Virus record (IMG/VR): IMGVR_UViG_3300032356_000004
Location: 1-41,398 of that record
Direction: 5' to 3' (one strand)
Length of the DNA stretch: 41,398 nucleotides
Origin: a virus
The position numbers and the translations under genes are program-made. The notes under the pieces were generated by a model, which had not been told where the DNA came from, did no database searches, and saw only the letters and a list, made by a program, of their open reading frames with translations. Below, one piece after another: positions 1 to 9,142 of the stretch; the first letter of the stretch is position 1, and each line of letters opens with the position of its first letter.

Positions 1-127
1 CTCTTTCTGGTTTACGCATGCTAGATGGTATGAACTCGTCCTCTTCAACATTCCCATCTAATAATTCACCTGCTACGGCTCCGTCAATTATCAACAAACC
101 CTTTATTATGCAATACCTGTATATTGA
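1..127. repeat. Terminal direct repeat, left copy (contig circularisation overlap)
   Basis: These 127 bases are identical to the last 127 bases of the window (41272-41398). The reading frame of a tail gene is continuous through the overlap. An exact 127-base overlap is what a de Bruijn assembler with k=127 leaves on a circular contig. The simplest reading is therefore a circular or circularly permuted genome of 41271 bp rather than a biological terminal repeat. Confidence 0.95.
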
Positions 128-2713
128 ATGTGATTCAGTGTTTGCATCATTATACACCGTCCGTTTTCCTGCATACTTCCAAGCTAGATCATCTACTGTT
201 CTTGATTGATTGTAACTAGATTGGTAGGGATATACTATGAGTTTTGCAAACCCACCTTCTTCAACTGATTTTCGATATAGCTTCATAGATTTTAATTTGT
301 ATTCTGTGTTTAATGTTTTTCCTATGAAACCAATATTTGTAACCCTTCCAACTCCCCAGCCGTCAGGATACTCCCAATTGATATCAGTGTCGGGCGCTCT
401 TTCCAGTCCTTGATTTATGCCGTTTTCGTCTTTTTTATTGAATGTACCTTCCATAGGTAGTTCCTGAGAAATGATACTTTGCATACCGTTGATCGTGAGT
501 GTTTTACTTCCGTATTCGTCAAACTTAACAACGGTCAAATCTCCTTCGTTGTAACTCATATTTCCCAAGTCTGTAATAACCATATACAGATATTTTTTTA
601 CTGGATACATATCCATTAGTTCATAATTTATTAGCGGATTTGTATTTGTAATAAGTAGAACATCAATCGTTGTCTTATACATCAAATCCTGAACATCCAG
701 GTTGTCTTCATCTTCAAGGTAAAAGGATATATATCCGGCTCCTGATTGTAGTGTGAGATTACAAGTTATAATTACCTTAGAACTAGGTTTTATGTCGCTC
801 GGAAGCTCTAATTTACCCAACCTGTCAAAATCACCCGTATTTGGCATGTTGTAATTTACAGTCCATGTCCCCAAGTGAAAATTTCCTTCAATCTCGTATG
901 AAGTTGATGGAACAGTTGTCCTAGTTGGTTTGCACAAATCTATTAAGGTTACATTTTCGGTGTCTTTTGCTCCACCTGTTATATCCCACTCGTGCCCTGA
1001 TAGTTTAAAGGTTGCTTTTGCATTGTCTTTATTCGCAACCCATCTCAGCTTTGCATATCTAGCTCCATTGCATCGTTTGTTTAAAGATATACCTATGTTC
1101 CTTGGCAGGTTAATTCCTGATTCTTCAGATTCCGTCTCGAATACTCGATAACTACCAGACACAGAAGATGGTCGCCCTTCCCAACCTGTAATTGTGGTAA
1201 AATCTATAGGTGTTGCAAACTCTGAACCTGCAGCAGGAACTGTTATCTCAAGATAATCTCGAATACTTAAATATGAGCCAGTTAGATATAGCAATGTATC
1301 GTTATAAGCTCCCTCATTTCGAGTAAACTCCAAATATGGATGTGAGTATGTCCATATGGGTTCGCCTGTTTCCCTATATTGTAATACATTGTCAATGCTA
1401 AAGTGTTTGGGATATGGTTTCCAGTCTGGGAACAATATTTCACCAAAAGATGGTTTTTCGTCATATTCTTGTTCTGTTTGATTCCAATCAGGGAACAATG
1501 TCCTATAATACTGCTTGTATGGATTTACATAATGCAACTCAGAATATGCATACAATCCGTGTGAGTGTCCTTGTGGAGGGCCTTGGCCGTTCCATATGTG
1601 GTCATCGAAAACAGATGCACTCCCACCGTAATTAACCCCGTTCCTCATATTGATTTTTATTGAGTCTTCTGACCAAGGTGTAGTTTCGTCTGTTATATCA
1701 ACCCAAGATGACCTTTGCCTTCCGTCTTCATTATTATAAACAATTGGCTTTCGATCAACTCCAATAATGGGATACGATATAAACAAATTTTCATCGTACA
1801 TATATTTTTGTGAAATTTGAGGCTGTAAGCTGTAAGCCCTTCCGAATTCAAACGCATCAATTGTTCTTATTGGGTCGTCTAGTCCCCGTCGTCTGAATAG
1901 TCCGACTTTGACGGTTCCAGATCCGTTGTTTATATTTGCGTCAAAGAATGCATTTCCTGACCAATACCGTTTTTGAAAACCATCAAATGCAGGTGAATGA
2001 AAATCAAATGTACATGCTAGTACGGTATAATTTGTGTCATGTATTTGTGATATGGGAAATACTTCAAGTTCAGCTCCAGCCATATATCTAGTAAATCCAA
2101 GACCGTAAAAATCAGAATTAAGGCCAGTATCAAATTCAGTTACGACTCCACCTATATTGACAGAACCTGATAATAAAGTTACTTTTGGTTTAAGTGTAAT
2201 TGTTATATCGCTTTGCATGTCCCAGCTCCCGTTTCTCCTTCCAATCTGAGGAAAAAACTTAGCCAGTTCTACACCTGTAGTTGATTCCGATTTCTCAGCA
2301 TAAACATCAATCCCTACAGTATACTCAATTGAAACATATACAGGTGGAATATCTGAATTGTAAGCCAATATGTCCCCATGATTGTATTCAAAACCTGAAA
2401 AGGTCGCGTCTTCTATCCAATCGCCATATGCCACACCACCGCTTATGTAAGGACAACTTACACCGATTCGCATGCGTCCCCAAGAGTGGTGAGGGAAATC
2501 TTCTTCATATTCGTGAAATGTATGAATACCGTTAATGCTCAAATACCCAACTACCGTATGAGGCTCTAGGGCTCCGTTGAATGTTACATTTGAGTATGGA
2601 AAGTAAAGCGGTTCCCCTTCAGGCATATGTCTAAAGTAGATTGTTCCTGATATTTTGAAAGTTCTTGTAGCAAAGTTCTTTTTTACTATCTGTCCGTATC
2701 CACTGAGAGGCAT
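1..2713 (-). CDS. Large tail tip/baseplate protein, N-terminal part (gene spans the contig junction)
   Basis: An ATG at 2713, 6 nt after a GGAG site, opens a frame that reads without a stop to base 1. It continues in the same frame at 41271 and ends at 39851, giving a protein of about 1377 residues. The N-terminal part is rich in Gly, Tyr, Asp and Asn and looks like stacked beta-sandwich modules. The motif LFPDW occurs twice about halfway through. No catalytic motif is recognisable. It follows the tape measure gene by 64 bp, where siphophages keep distal tail and tail-associated proteins. I infer a tail tip or host-contact role from position and composition, not from a recognised family. Confidence 0.75.
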   Translation of the reverse strand, partial: MPLSGYGQIVKKNFATRTFKISGTIYFRHMPEGEPLYFPYSNVTFNGALEPHTVVGYLSINGIHTFHEYEEDFPHHSWGRMRIGVSCPYISGGVAYGDWIEDATFSGFEYNHGDILAYNSDIPPVYVSIEYTVGIDVYAEKSESTTGVELAKFFPQIGRRNGSWDMQSDITITLKPKVTLLSGSVNIGGVVTEFDTGLNSDFYGLGFTRYMAGAELEVFPISQIHDTNYTVLACTFDFHSPAFDGFQKRYWSGNAFFDANINNGSGTVKVGLFRRRGLDDPIRTIDAFEFGRAYSLQPQISQKYMYDENLFISYPIIGVDRKPIVYNNEDGRQRSSWVDITDETTPWSEDSIKINMRNGVNYGGSASVFDDHIWNGQGPPQGHSHGLYAYSELHYVNPYKQYYRTLFPDWNQTEQEYDEKPSFGEILFPDWKPYPKHFSIDNVLQYRETGEPIWTYSHPYLEFTRNEGAYNDTLLYLTGSYLSIRDYLEITVPAAGSEFATPIDFTTITGWEGRPSSVSGSYRVFETESEESGINLPRNIGISLNKRCNGARYAKLRWVANKDNAKATFKLSGHEWDITGGAKDTENVTLIDLCKPTRTTVPSTSYEIEGNFHLGTWTVNYNMPNTGDFDRLGKLELPSDIKPSSKVIITCNLTLQSGAGYISFYLEDEDNLDVQDLMYKTTIDVLLITNTNPLINYELMDMYPVKKYLYMVITDLGNMSYNEGDLTVVKFDEYGSKTLTINGMQSIISQELPMEGTFNKKDENGINQGLERAPDTDINWEYPDGWGVGRVTNIGFIGKTLNTEYKLKSMKLYRKSVEEGGFAKLIVYPYQSSYNQSRTVDDLAWKYAGKRTVYNDANTESHSIYRYCIIKGLLIIDGAVAGELLDGNVEEDEFIPSSMRKPER

Positions 2714-2777
2714 TTTTGACTCCGTCCTTATTTATGTTTTCGGGGTTCCGTCTAGGTTACATTGTGCTGTTTTCTTG

Positions 2778-5741
2778 CTATGCAAATGCTCCACTACGGA
2801 TCAAGGTATCCATTGTTGCTTGTTCCGCTACCTCGTACATATCAGTCTTTAGTTTCTCGTCTCCGATGTAAACATTTATCACTGGTCTAGTTGTTACTGT
2901 TGGTCTAAGTGGACTCTGGTAATTACTTGAAAAACCACGCAGGCTAACATTCATTAAGGCTACACCTGTTCTTGCAAGTAATTCAGTCATATTCTTGGGA
3001 GCATTGATGATTTGCATTGTCATTTTCTTAAACTCGTCATCCATGTTCTTTGTTAATGCTTGCTGCATTTTAAGTATCTCAGCAGTTGTTTTGTTTATCT
3101 CAACCCTTAGAGCATCAGCCTTGATGACATGCCCCATCTTCTCAGCCATTGCCAAAGCCTCTTTATATATTTCCAGCTTCTCTTTTTCAAGCTGTATCTG
3201 CCTGACAGTGCTGTTATTCATTGCTAATTGCGAGTTACCCATCGCTTGGTAAACTTCAGATTGTGATTTAACAATATCAATCTGTCTTTGTATTGTAGCT
3301 GTCTGCCTATCGTATTTACTATAGAATAGGTCTAGCATTTTACCCATTAAATCCATTTGCTTTGCAGAAGCCTCAATCGAAGTTTCCAAATCAACATCTG
3401 GGTCGTTTGCTAACTTAACATAAGCCTCAACTAAATTGCCCAACTTAGCCATCTGTGCATCAGCAAACTTTTCTACGCCCCTATCATCATATTTACTCAT
3501 AACATTAATAATGGACTCGGTATAAGCTAACTGCTTTTCCTGAACTGATATCAAGCTCTTGATTCCGTCAATTCTATCTTTTATCGCCTTGTCTGCAATG
3601 TCTTTTTCTATTCTTAAGTATTCTTCATTTACAGCATTAAGTTCAGCTTGAGCAGTATTCAAAGCATCTAGTCTCTTAAAATAAAGTTCAGTTTTATTGT
3701 TTTTCTCATCAAGAGAATAGAAATCTTGTGCTGCCAGCGTTAGCTTTTCGTCTTGCAATGCTTTCAATTCTTCAATTTTTGCTTTGTATTCTTTTGATAC
3801 ATCACCAAACGCTGACTTTATTGCTTCAACGCTTTGCCTCTTCCACTTTATTAAATATTCAAGTTGCTCCATTCTACCAAGAGGCTCTAATGTTTTAGAT
3901 GCATCTTCAGCCAACCCTTCCATTGCTTCTAATAATTGTTCGGTTGCTTCTATTTGTGATTCGATAAGGTCTAGTTCTTTTTGCAATCTCTCGTATTCGT
4001 ATTTTTTATTCCAAAAATCCTTGTCTAGCACTGGACTAGCCCAATTAAGGTTATTATAGGCTGTTTGAGCTTTAGAGTATGCTGTCAATGTATCATTTCG
4101 CAGTGCCTTGAGTTTATGGTATTCTTCTCTCACAATCTTGATATTCTCGGCACTTGGGTTATCCATAAATTCTTGTTCACGTTTTTTGCTGAACCTTGTT
4201 TTGTACATGTGTTTAAATAGATTCTGATAAGATCTTTCGAGGTCATCAATAGCATCTTTCCAAGGTTTTATAGCTAAAACATACAACCCGATCGAGGCAA
4301 TCGCCGCAGCTATCATATAAGGGTGTTTTGCTATTACACCCAATAACCCAGTTGCAGCAACTTTTATGTTTGTAAATGCTGTAGTTGCTACAGTAGAAGC
4401 CGCACTAATAGCCCCTAATTGTGCCACCATACCCCTAAATGCAATCGTATTTGTAAACATAATTAAGGATTGTGCTTGCAAGGCTGTTTTTAATTTAATT
4501 ATTATTGCTATTATAGAAACCAAGACAGCACCCCATTTAATGAAAAAGGCTACAACAGGATTAGCAGCAATTGCCGTCAATGCTTTTACTAGACCCAAAG
4601 CCCATTTTACTAAACCAAGCAAACCTTTAATCATACTTTGCCCGCTAATGCTATCAAAGAACTTCCTGAAGTTAGCAATTATAGCAGTCAATTCTCTGTA
4701 AACATAAACAACAAAATCAGCTATTTTATTCTTGTTATCCATTATCCAACTAACTACTTTACCTAGTGAGTTAGCAAAATAAAAAGATAATCGCTTTTCG
4801 TTTTCCATCAAGAAATCAGATATAGATTTTATGATAGGCAAAAAGGATTCGCCCATTGCTGCTCTCATTCTGAAGATTGCATCAGCGATATTCTCTATCG
4901 TTCCCTTTGTGGTCATTCCGATTTGAGGTAGTTTTTGCAGTTTTTCAGCAAATGCTTCTATGAAATCATCGCTTGTAATTCCTCTACGTTGCAATTCTTC
5001 GGTTTTGCTTGTGCCATACATCTCGTTAAGCATTTTTCTTATTTGCGGTAGTCTCTGTTGGAGCTGTCTAATCTCTTGACCGTAAACATTACCCATTGTT
5101 GCTATCTGGGTAATAGCCAAAGACACAAGCCTCATATCTTCCGCACCGCCACCAACTGAAGCTATCGCATTAGCTATACCTTTCACGAGTTTCCTTGAAG
5201 TTGCAGCACCGATGCCAGCAGCTTGAAACTGGATCGATGCCCTTAATGCTTCTTGGAATGTCACACCTGGCTTTAATGCGATTTTTTGCAATGCGATTAT
5301 TTCAGCTTGTGCAGCCTTAGCACTATCCATAATATTTTCCATACCGAGCTTCAAGGCATCTAACGCCACAAATGACTTGATTGCTTGCCACATAGCAAAG
5401 ACAGAACCCACAGAACCAGCAAGCATGGTGAATTGTCCCATTATTCCGCCCAGCATGCTCCTTATAGAACCAAAAACTGTTTTTGCTGCTTGCCACATAC
5501 CTTGAAATACATTAGTGATACCTCTTGATATATTGCCACTCATTCGGATTGCTTTTTTACTTACTTCTTCTGCCGCCTGAGCTGTTTTATTAACAACGCC
5601 ACTAGCTTGTTTGGCAGCCTGAACCGCACCACTATTTTGTATTGTGTCAATATCCTTCTTGATTTGTTGAAATACTTTTCTAGTGCGGTTCTGAGCTTCA
5701 ATTATAATATCAATTCTTCTTTGATCTGCTAGACTGCTCAT
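2778..5741 (-). CDS. Tail tape measure protein
   Basis: This 987-residue protein would set tail length and line the tail tube before DNA ejection. Residues about 130-300 match the phage tape measure domain I know (TIGR02675 type): an Ala-rich helical stretch, then NVYGQEIRQLQQRLPQI and MRAAMGESFLP. Hydrophobic segments lie near residues 395-420 and 470-490. The rest, about 500-900, is charged long-helix/coiled-coil sequence rich in Lys, Glu and Leu. At about 1.5 angstrom per residue the length predicts a tail near 150 nm. The start overlaps the end of the frameshifted chaperone T region by 32 bases, the usual G-GT-tape measure order. Confidence 0.95.
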   Translation of the reverse strand: MSSLADQRRIDIIIEAQNRTRKVFQQIKKDIDTIQNSGAVQAAKQASGVVNKTAQAAEEVSKKAIRMSGNISRGITNVFQGMWQAAKTVFGSIRSMLGGIMGQFTMLAGSVGSVFAMWQAIKSFVALDALKLGMENIMDSAKAAQAEIIALQKIALKPGVTFQEALRASIQFQAAGIGAATSRKLVKGIANAIASVGGGAEDMRLVSLAITQIATMGNVYGQEIRQLQQRLPQIRKMLNEMYGTSKTEELQRRGITSDDFIEAFAEKLQKLPQIGMTTKGTIENIADAIFRMRAAMGESFLPIIKSISDFLMENEKRLSFYFANSLGKVVSWIMDNKNKIADFVVYVYRELTAIIANFRKFFDSISGQSMIKGLLGLVKWALGLVKALTAIAANPVVAFFIKWGAVLVSIIAIIIKLKTALQAQSLIMFTNTIAFRGMVAQLGAISAASTVATTAFTNIKVAATGLLGVIAKHPYMIAAAIASIGLYVLAIKPWKDAIDDLERSYQNLFKHMYKTRFSKKREQEFMDNPSAENIKIVREEYHKLKALRNDTLTAYSKAQTAYNNLNWASPVLDKDFWNKKYEYERLQKELDLIESQIEATEQLLEAMEGLAEDASKTLEPLGRMEQLEYLIKWKRQSVEAIKSAFGDVSKEYKAKIEELKALQDEKLTLAAQDFYSLDEKNNKTELYFKRLDALNTAQAELNAVNEEYLRIEKDIADKAIKDRIDGIKSLISVQEKQLAYTESIINVMSKYDDRGVEKFADAQMAKLGNLVEAYVKLANDPDVDLETSIEASAKQMDLMGKMLDLFYSKYDRQTATIQRQIDIVKSQSEVYQAMGNSQLAMNNSTVRQIQLEKEKLEIYKEALAMAEKMGHVIKADALRVEINKTTAEILKMQQALTKNMDDEFKKMTMQIINAPKNMTELLARTGVALMNVSLRGFSSNYQSPLRPTVTTRPVINVYIGDEKLKTDMYEVAEQATMDTLIRSGAFA

Positions 5742-6401
5742 AATGTGCCGCCACCTCGTTCGCTATTATTGTGAATGCTAACACCAGTAAATGGTCTTGG
5801 TCGTCTAAACCACCCGCTCTCGGTAAGCATTTGAATTCCTTGCATAAGCAATATTGATTCCAGTAATAAACGCATATCTCATTATCTGTTTGCGATTTGC
5901 CTTTATACTTGTCTGGCAATTTATCTTCACCGTATATTTTAGTCCATGCAGATAATGTTTTATCCTTGTTTGTTTGTTCGCCTAGGATTGACCTGACGAA
6001 CTCTCTAAGTTTTTTACTAATTCCTCTTTATCTTCTTCTGTGCCGTTAAGCTCTTCCATCATAGAATCAAACAAATCACAAATAGTTGAATCAAAATGCT
6101 CATAAACTTTTCTGTTTTGTTCAGGTGAACCAAACTCCAATACATGACCACTGTCATCAATTAACCTGTAGTCAATTATGCATTTCTCGAACTCAAACAT
6201 CTTCATTTCGTCTAGTTTCATTTTCATAATAGTTTCATTGTTTTTATCTTTCTTAGAACCTGAAATTACCATCTGTGAACCTATCGAACTTCTATGTCGT
6301 TCCTCACCTGAAGTCAATCTTCTTATTTCAAGATATTCCTCCCCGTTAGTTCCTGGTACTTCCCTTTTTAGTGTTACTCTTTTGAAATTCACACTTGCCA
6401 T
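5710..6401 (-). CDS. Tail assembly chaperone GT, made by -1 ribosomal frameshift
   Basis: The chaperone G frame contains a canonical slippery heptamer A AAA AAC in the correct phase at 6015-6009, codons 129-131 (Val-Lys-Asn). After a -1 slip the frame stays open for 99 codons to a stop at 5710, so the fusion would be about 230 residues. The T part has no convincing start of its own: its first possible start is a TTG at 5919 without a ribosome binding site. In lambda and most siphophages, gpG and gpGT made this way just before the tape measure gene chaperone tape measure folding and tube assembly. The gene order, phase and heptamer all agree. The slip efficiency cannot be read from sequence. 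Confidence 0.85.
5982..6401 (-). CDS. Tail assembly chaperone G
   Basis: This is a 139-residue protein with an acidic, Glu/Lys/Met-rich second half and a Ser-rich tail. Size, position between the tail tube genes and the tape measure gene, and the frameshift signal near its 3' end fit a lambda gpG-type chaperone. It would be made in excess over the GT fusion and bind the tape measure protein during tail assembly. It starts 15 bases after the preceding tail tube gene. Direct family similarity is not obvious by eye, so the call rests on context plus the slippery site. Confidence 0.8.
   Translation of the reverse strand: MASVNFKRVTLKREVPGTNGEEYLEIRRLTSGEERHRSSIGSQMVISGSKKDKNNETIMKMKLDEMKMFEFEKCIIDYRLIDDSGHVLEFGSPEQNRKVYEHFDSTICDLFDSMMEELNGTEEDKEELVKNLESSSGQS
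6009..6015 (-). promoter_or_regulatory. Slippery heptamer AAAAAAC for -1 programmed frameshift
   Basis: On the minus strand the codons read GTA AAA AAC, so the heptamer A AAA AAC sits exactly in the X XXY YYZ phase. It lies 27 bases before the stop codon of the G frame, and the -1 frame is open to 5710. I did not fold the downstream RNA, so a stimulatory structure is neither claimed nor excluded. Confidence 0.85.
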
Positions 6402-6416
6402 TACAAGACACTCCTT

Positions 6417-7253
6417 TTACATTGTCATACTTATTATATCTCTACATTCATATTCTAAAACAAAATCAATGGGCTTTACAGGCTGCAATTGCTCAGATAC
6501 TTTCCTTTGCTTGCAATCAATCAATTTTATTAGTGTTCGCAAGTTGCTACAAACATCCAGTATGCCAATATTTATCTCGATATAGCTCTCTGGTTGTGTG
6601 CCACGCATTGGGTTATAAGAGTAGCCATTTCTTGATATTGTTACATTAGCTTTCCTGTTTTTAGCCTTTAATTTAGAAAAAGACCGCATATCTGGCTTGT
6701 TTCTATCTGTAGTATATACGCCCTCTAAACCGTTTGATATGTTTATAGAACATCTATTGAAATCGCCAACTGGCACACCGTTTACAGTCATTTCTATGTG
6801 CGTATTGATATATAATGGCAGGGGAGCAAGCATTGTTGGAATCGCACCATTTATACATCTTTGTGCAATAAACTCATAATTTGCATGAATAAATTGCTCC
6901 TCCGCCATGTCTATAGTACAACTATTACACATGGCACCGATAAACCTTCTAGGCAGGATTCCTCCGACACCAGAAACCGCTACACCTGCATCTATCGTGT
7001 AAGACTTCAACATCATAGCCCAGTTAATAAAAACAATCGGATTGAATGTAGATGTAATCCGACCGTTATATCCTGAAGTCATATAATCTATTTTACTTGG
7101 CACATTAACACCAGGAGGGTAGATGTAATTAAGTTCGTTATCCTCATCAAGACTTCCTCCTAACACTATGCCAAAATGGCTGTTAGGACTTACAGCCGTC
7201 CCGTACACAGATTCCTCACCATATATACAAATCTGCTTGTTACCAGTAAGCAA
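6417..7253 (-). CDS. Tail tube-like structural protein (second of two)
   Basis: This 278-residue protein has an N-terminal motif of the form GEESVYGTAVSP, typical of phage tail tube and major tail proteins, where a short extended N-terminus precedes a beta-sandwich. Later parts are beta-rich, with MTVNGVPVGDFN as a strand-turn-strand candidate. It lies directly after a similar-sized tail tube candidate (14-bp gap) and directly before the G/GT chaperone, the normal site of the major tail protein. One of the two may be the tube subunit and the other a minor tube, tail completion or decorating protein. I cannot decide which. Confidence 0.65.
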   Translation of the reverse strand: MLTGNKQICIYGEESVYGTAVSPNSHFGIVLGGSLDEDNELNYIYPPGVNVPSKIDYMTSGYNGRITSTFNPIVFINWAMMLKSYTIDAGVAVSGVGGILPRRFIGAMCNSCTIDMAEEQFIHANYEFIAQRCINGAIPTMLAPLPLYINTHIEMTVNGVPVGDFNRCSINISNGLEGVYTTDRNKPDMRSFSKLKAKNRKANVTISRNGYSYNPMRGTQPESYIEINIGILDVCSNLRTLIKLIDCKQRKVSEQLQPVKPIDFVLEYECRDIISMTM

Positions 7254-7266
7254 TCTGAGTCTCCGT

Positions 7267-8163
7267 TTATGTGATAGTCATTGTTCTAAATTGTATTCCT
7301 ATCTCATACTGCACTATTTCATTAGCATTGTATGACTCGTTAACACTCTTGTAGATACCGTTTCCAAGTGTTATTACTAGAGTCTCTGGACTTGACGCTG
7401 TGCTACATTCATTAACAAAAGTAGCCTCCATTGTAATGTTTCCAGTGGAACAACCGTATCCGCTTTCCTCAAGGTTAATTCCTATTGGTCTTGTGTATGT
7501 CATAACCCTTGCATCAACCTCAAAATTGCCATCTTCAAGCACCTTGGCCGTTCTTTGCTGATTACTAATAGAGTTATCAACACCTTTTCTTGTTATATTG
7601 TTGTTTACTGTAATCTCAAGACTCATCAAATCATTGTCTATAACGCCACCAATCCTTAATGTTAGCCCTGTTCTTTTCCACAGTATCGGATTAGCAATTA
7701 ACTGTTTCTCTATATCAAACCCAGTCGCAGAACCCGCAGGAACTAACCAGCTTTTGAATATCCCATCAAAACTAACTGACAATGGTTCTTCTTCTGGAAC
7801 GTTTATTGTCATCTGATTCCATTTCAAACCAACACCCTTGCCAGAATCTCCTGATTTACCAATAGCAAAGTTATACGAGTTTATTTCTTGGTTCACGTTA
7901 GGTAAAGCTGTCCGCAAAATAGCTTTGCTTGGAGCAACACAATCAACTCTAAGAGTGTTCTCTACTGCACCAGCATATTCGGCTTGTGCGGCTTTTTGAC
8001 CTAATCCATAAATCTTGTTTGTGTCTGTTGACCTGTTCGCTTCAGCAGATGAGACAATTCCAAATACCTGCCAATTCACACTAGGTATTACCTTGCCAAA
8101 TTCGGTTTCTGGTGTTGTGCTAAGCAAACAAACAGCATTTTGACCTGTTACATAGTCTCCCAT
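7267..8163 (-). CDS. Major tail (tube) protein candidate
   Basis: The product is 298 residues and begins with a short segment followed by TTPETEFGKVIPSVNWQ, the kind of N-terminus common in major tail proteins. The rest is beta-rich with few charged helices, including VDNDLMSLEITVNNN-like strands. It starts one base after the tail terminator-like gene and is followed by another tube-like protein. This position fits the major tail protein, which polymerises around the tape measure. The call is from context and general sequence character. Confidence 0.7.
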   Translation of the reverse strand: MGDYVTGQNAVCLLSTTPETEFGKVIPSVNWQVFGIVSSAEANRSTDTNKIYGLGQKAAQAEYAGAVENTLRVDCVAPSKAILRTALPNVNQEINSYNFAIGKSGDSGKGVGLKWNQMTINVPEEEPLSVSFDGIFKSWLVPAGSATGFDIEKQLIANPILWKRTGLTLRIGGVIDNDLMSLEITVNNNITRKGVDNSISNQQRTAKVLEDGNFEVDARVMTYTRPIGINLEESGYGCSTGNITMEATFVNECSTASSPETLVITLGNGIYKSVNESYNANEIVQYEIGIQFRTMTIT

Positions 8164-8609
8164 TATTGCACCTCCCTCTCTCTTTCCATCAATAAAGTAG
8201 TAGAATACCGTATATCACAGAAATGGCAACGCACCAAGCCCTCGCCATCTCCAAACTCTATGTAATCGTTCAGTATCACCTTGGGAGCAGATTGTTGCAA
8301 ACAAGGCAAACTAATTCTCAACGTATCTTTTACTTCCTGCATCTTGCTCAAGAAAAACTTTTCTGAATTGCAATCATAATTGATTGGGAAAAACCCTTTT
8401 ATGCTCCAATCATACCTTACTTGGTCATGTGTAAGTGTAGATTTTATAATCTCATCAGATACAAACTTGACCGTCCAATAACACACAGGGTTATCAAGCT
8501 GCCAAGATATATTTGCTACTCCGCCTTCTTGCTCATCTATTATTCCTAAGTTGGCCTCTCTTAGGACTTCGCTAATCGCTTCAAGCATATCTACATAGGT
8601 TACTATCAT
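8163..8609 (-). CDS. Tail terminator-like / tail completion protein
   Basis: This 148-residue protein has an N-terminal helix (MLEAISEVLREA) followed by alternating strands, the pattern of gpU and SPP1 gp17-like tail terminators. It sits between the HK97 gp10-like gene, overlapping it by 4 bases, and the major tail protein, exactly where siphophages place the tail terminator. It would cap the tail tube and dock it to the head connector. No signature residue proves this, so it is inferred from size, fold pattern and order. Confidence 0.6.
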   Translation of the reverse strand: MIVTYVDMLEAISEVLREANLGIIDEQEGGVANISWQLDNPVCYWTVKFVSDEIIKSTLTHDQVRYDWSIKGFFPINYDCNSEKFFLSKMQEVKDTLRISLPCLQQSAPKVILNDYIEFGDGEGLVRCHFCDIRYSTTLLMEREREVQ

Positions 8610-9142
8610 ATTTTTGCCTTGTTTATCCCTGCTACCATAGCTCTGAATATGTTATCTCGTTCAGCGTTGAATGGTTTAAGCATATAATATTGAGCATTTA
8701 TACCTTGTGATTTTATCTTTCTTCTTATCAAAAAAGTCTTTCTTTCCAAATCTTTCAATCCGTCATGCGGTATCTTTCGTTTAACCCACTTCCTTAATTT
8801 TGCATAAGGAGGCATCATTCGCTGTCCCCGTGTGCCTTTTTCAACATATACACCATAAGGAGCTGTTTGTTTAATAAAAATCCTGCCTGATGCTTTATCG
8901 CTTGAGTTATCAAAGCTGGTTTTCTCGCCTATGCTTTTTCTTAAAATACCATAAACACCAATCGGAGCAGCTACTTGTATCTTACCTTTAATCAGCATTG
9001 TATATGAAGATACGACCCTCTCCATCTCTTTGTTAATGTTATCTGAACCTCTTAGCCATAACCGTCTTAATGCAGGTGATACAGATACACTAACATTGTA
9101 ACTTGCCTGTGATAACGGTGTCCGATTGCTATACCAAGCCAT
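8606..9142 (-). CDS. HK97 gp10-like head-tail/tail completion protein
   Basis: This 178-residue protein carries the recognisable HK97 gp10 family core. A helix is followed by APIGVYGILRKSI, then APYGVYVEKGTRGQRMMPP and a basic helix KLRKWVKRK. The family joins the head completion proteins to the tail during assembly. The family is usually about 120-150 residues. The extra length is mainly an N-terminal extension of about 30 residues and a basic C-terminus. It overlaps its neighbours by 1 and 4 bases, so translation is probably coupled. Confidence 0.8.
   Translation of the reverse strand: MAWYSNRTPLSQASYNVSVSVSPALRRLWLRGSDNINKEMERVVSSYTMLIKGKIQVAAPIGVYGILRKSIGEKTSFDNSSDKASGRIFIKQTAPYGVYVEKGTRGQRMMPPYAKLRKWVKRKIPHDGLKDLERKTFLIRRKIKSQGINAQYYMLKPFNAERDNIFRAMVAGINKAKI

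Noticed and set aside
1-127. Terminal repeat as a biological packaging repeat
   Set aside because: The exact length of 127 bases matches a common assembler k-mer and a gene reads straight through it, so an assembly overlap is simpler. A true short terminal repeat cannot be excluded without read depth.
5710-5919. Independent 69-residue protein
   Set aside because: It starts at a TTG without a ribosome binding site and lies in the -1 frame of the chaperone behind a perfect slippery site, so it is the T part of the GT fusion.
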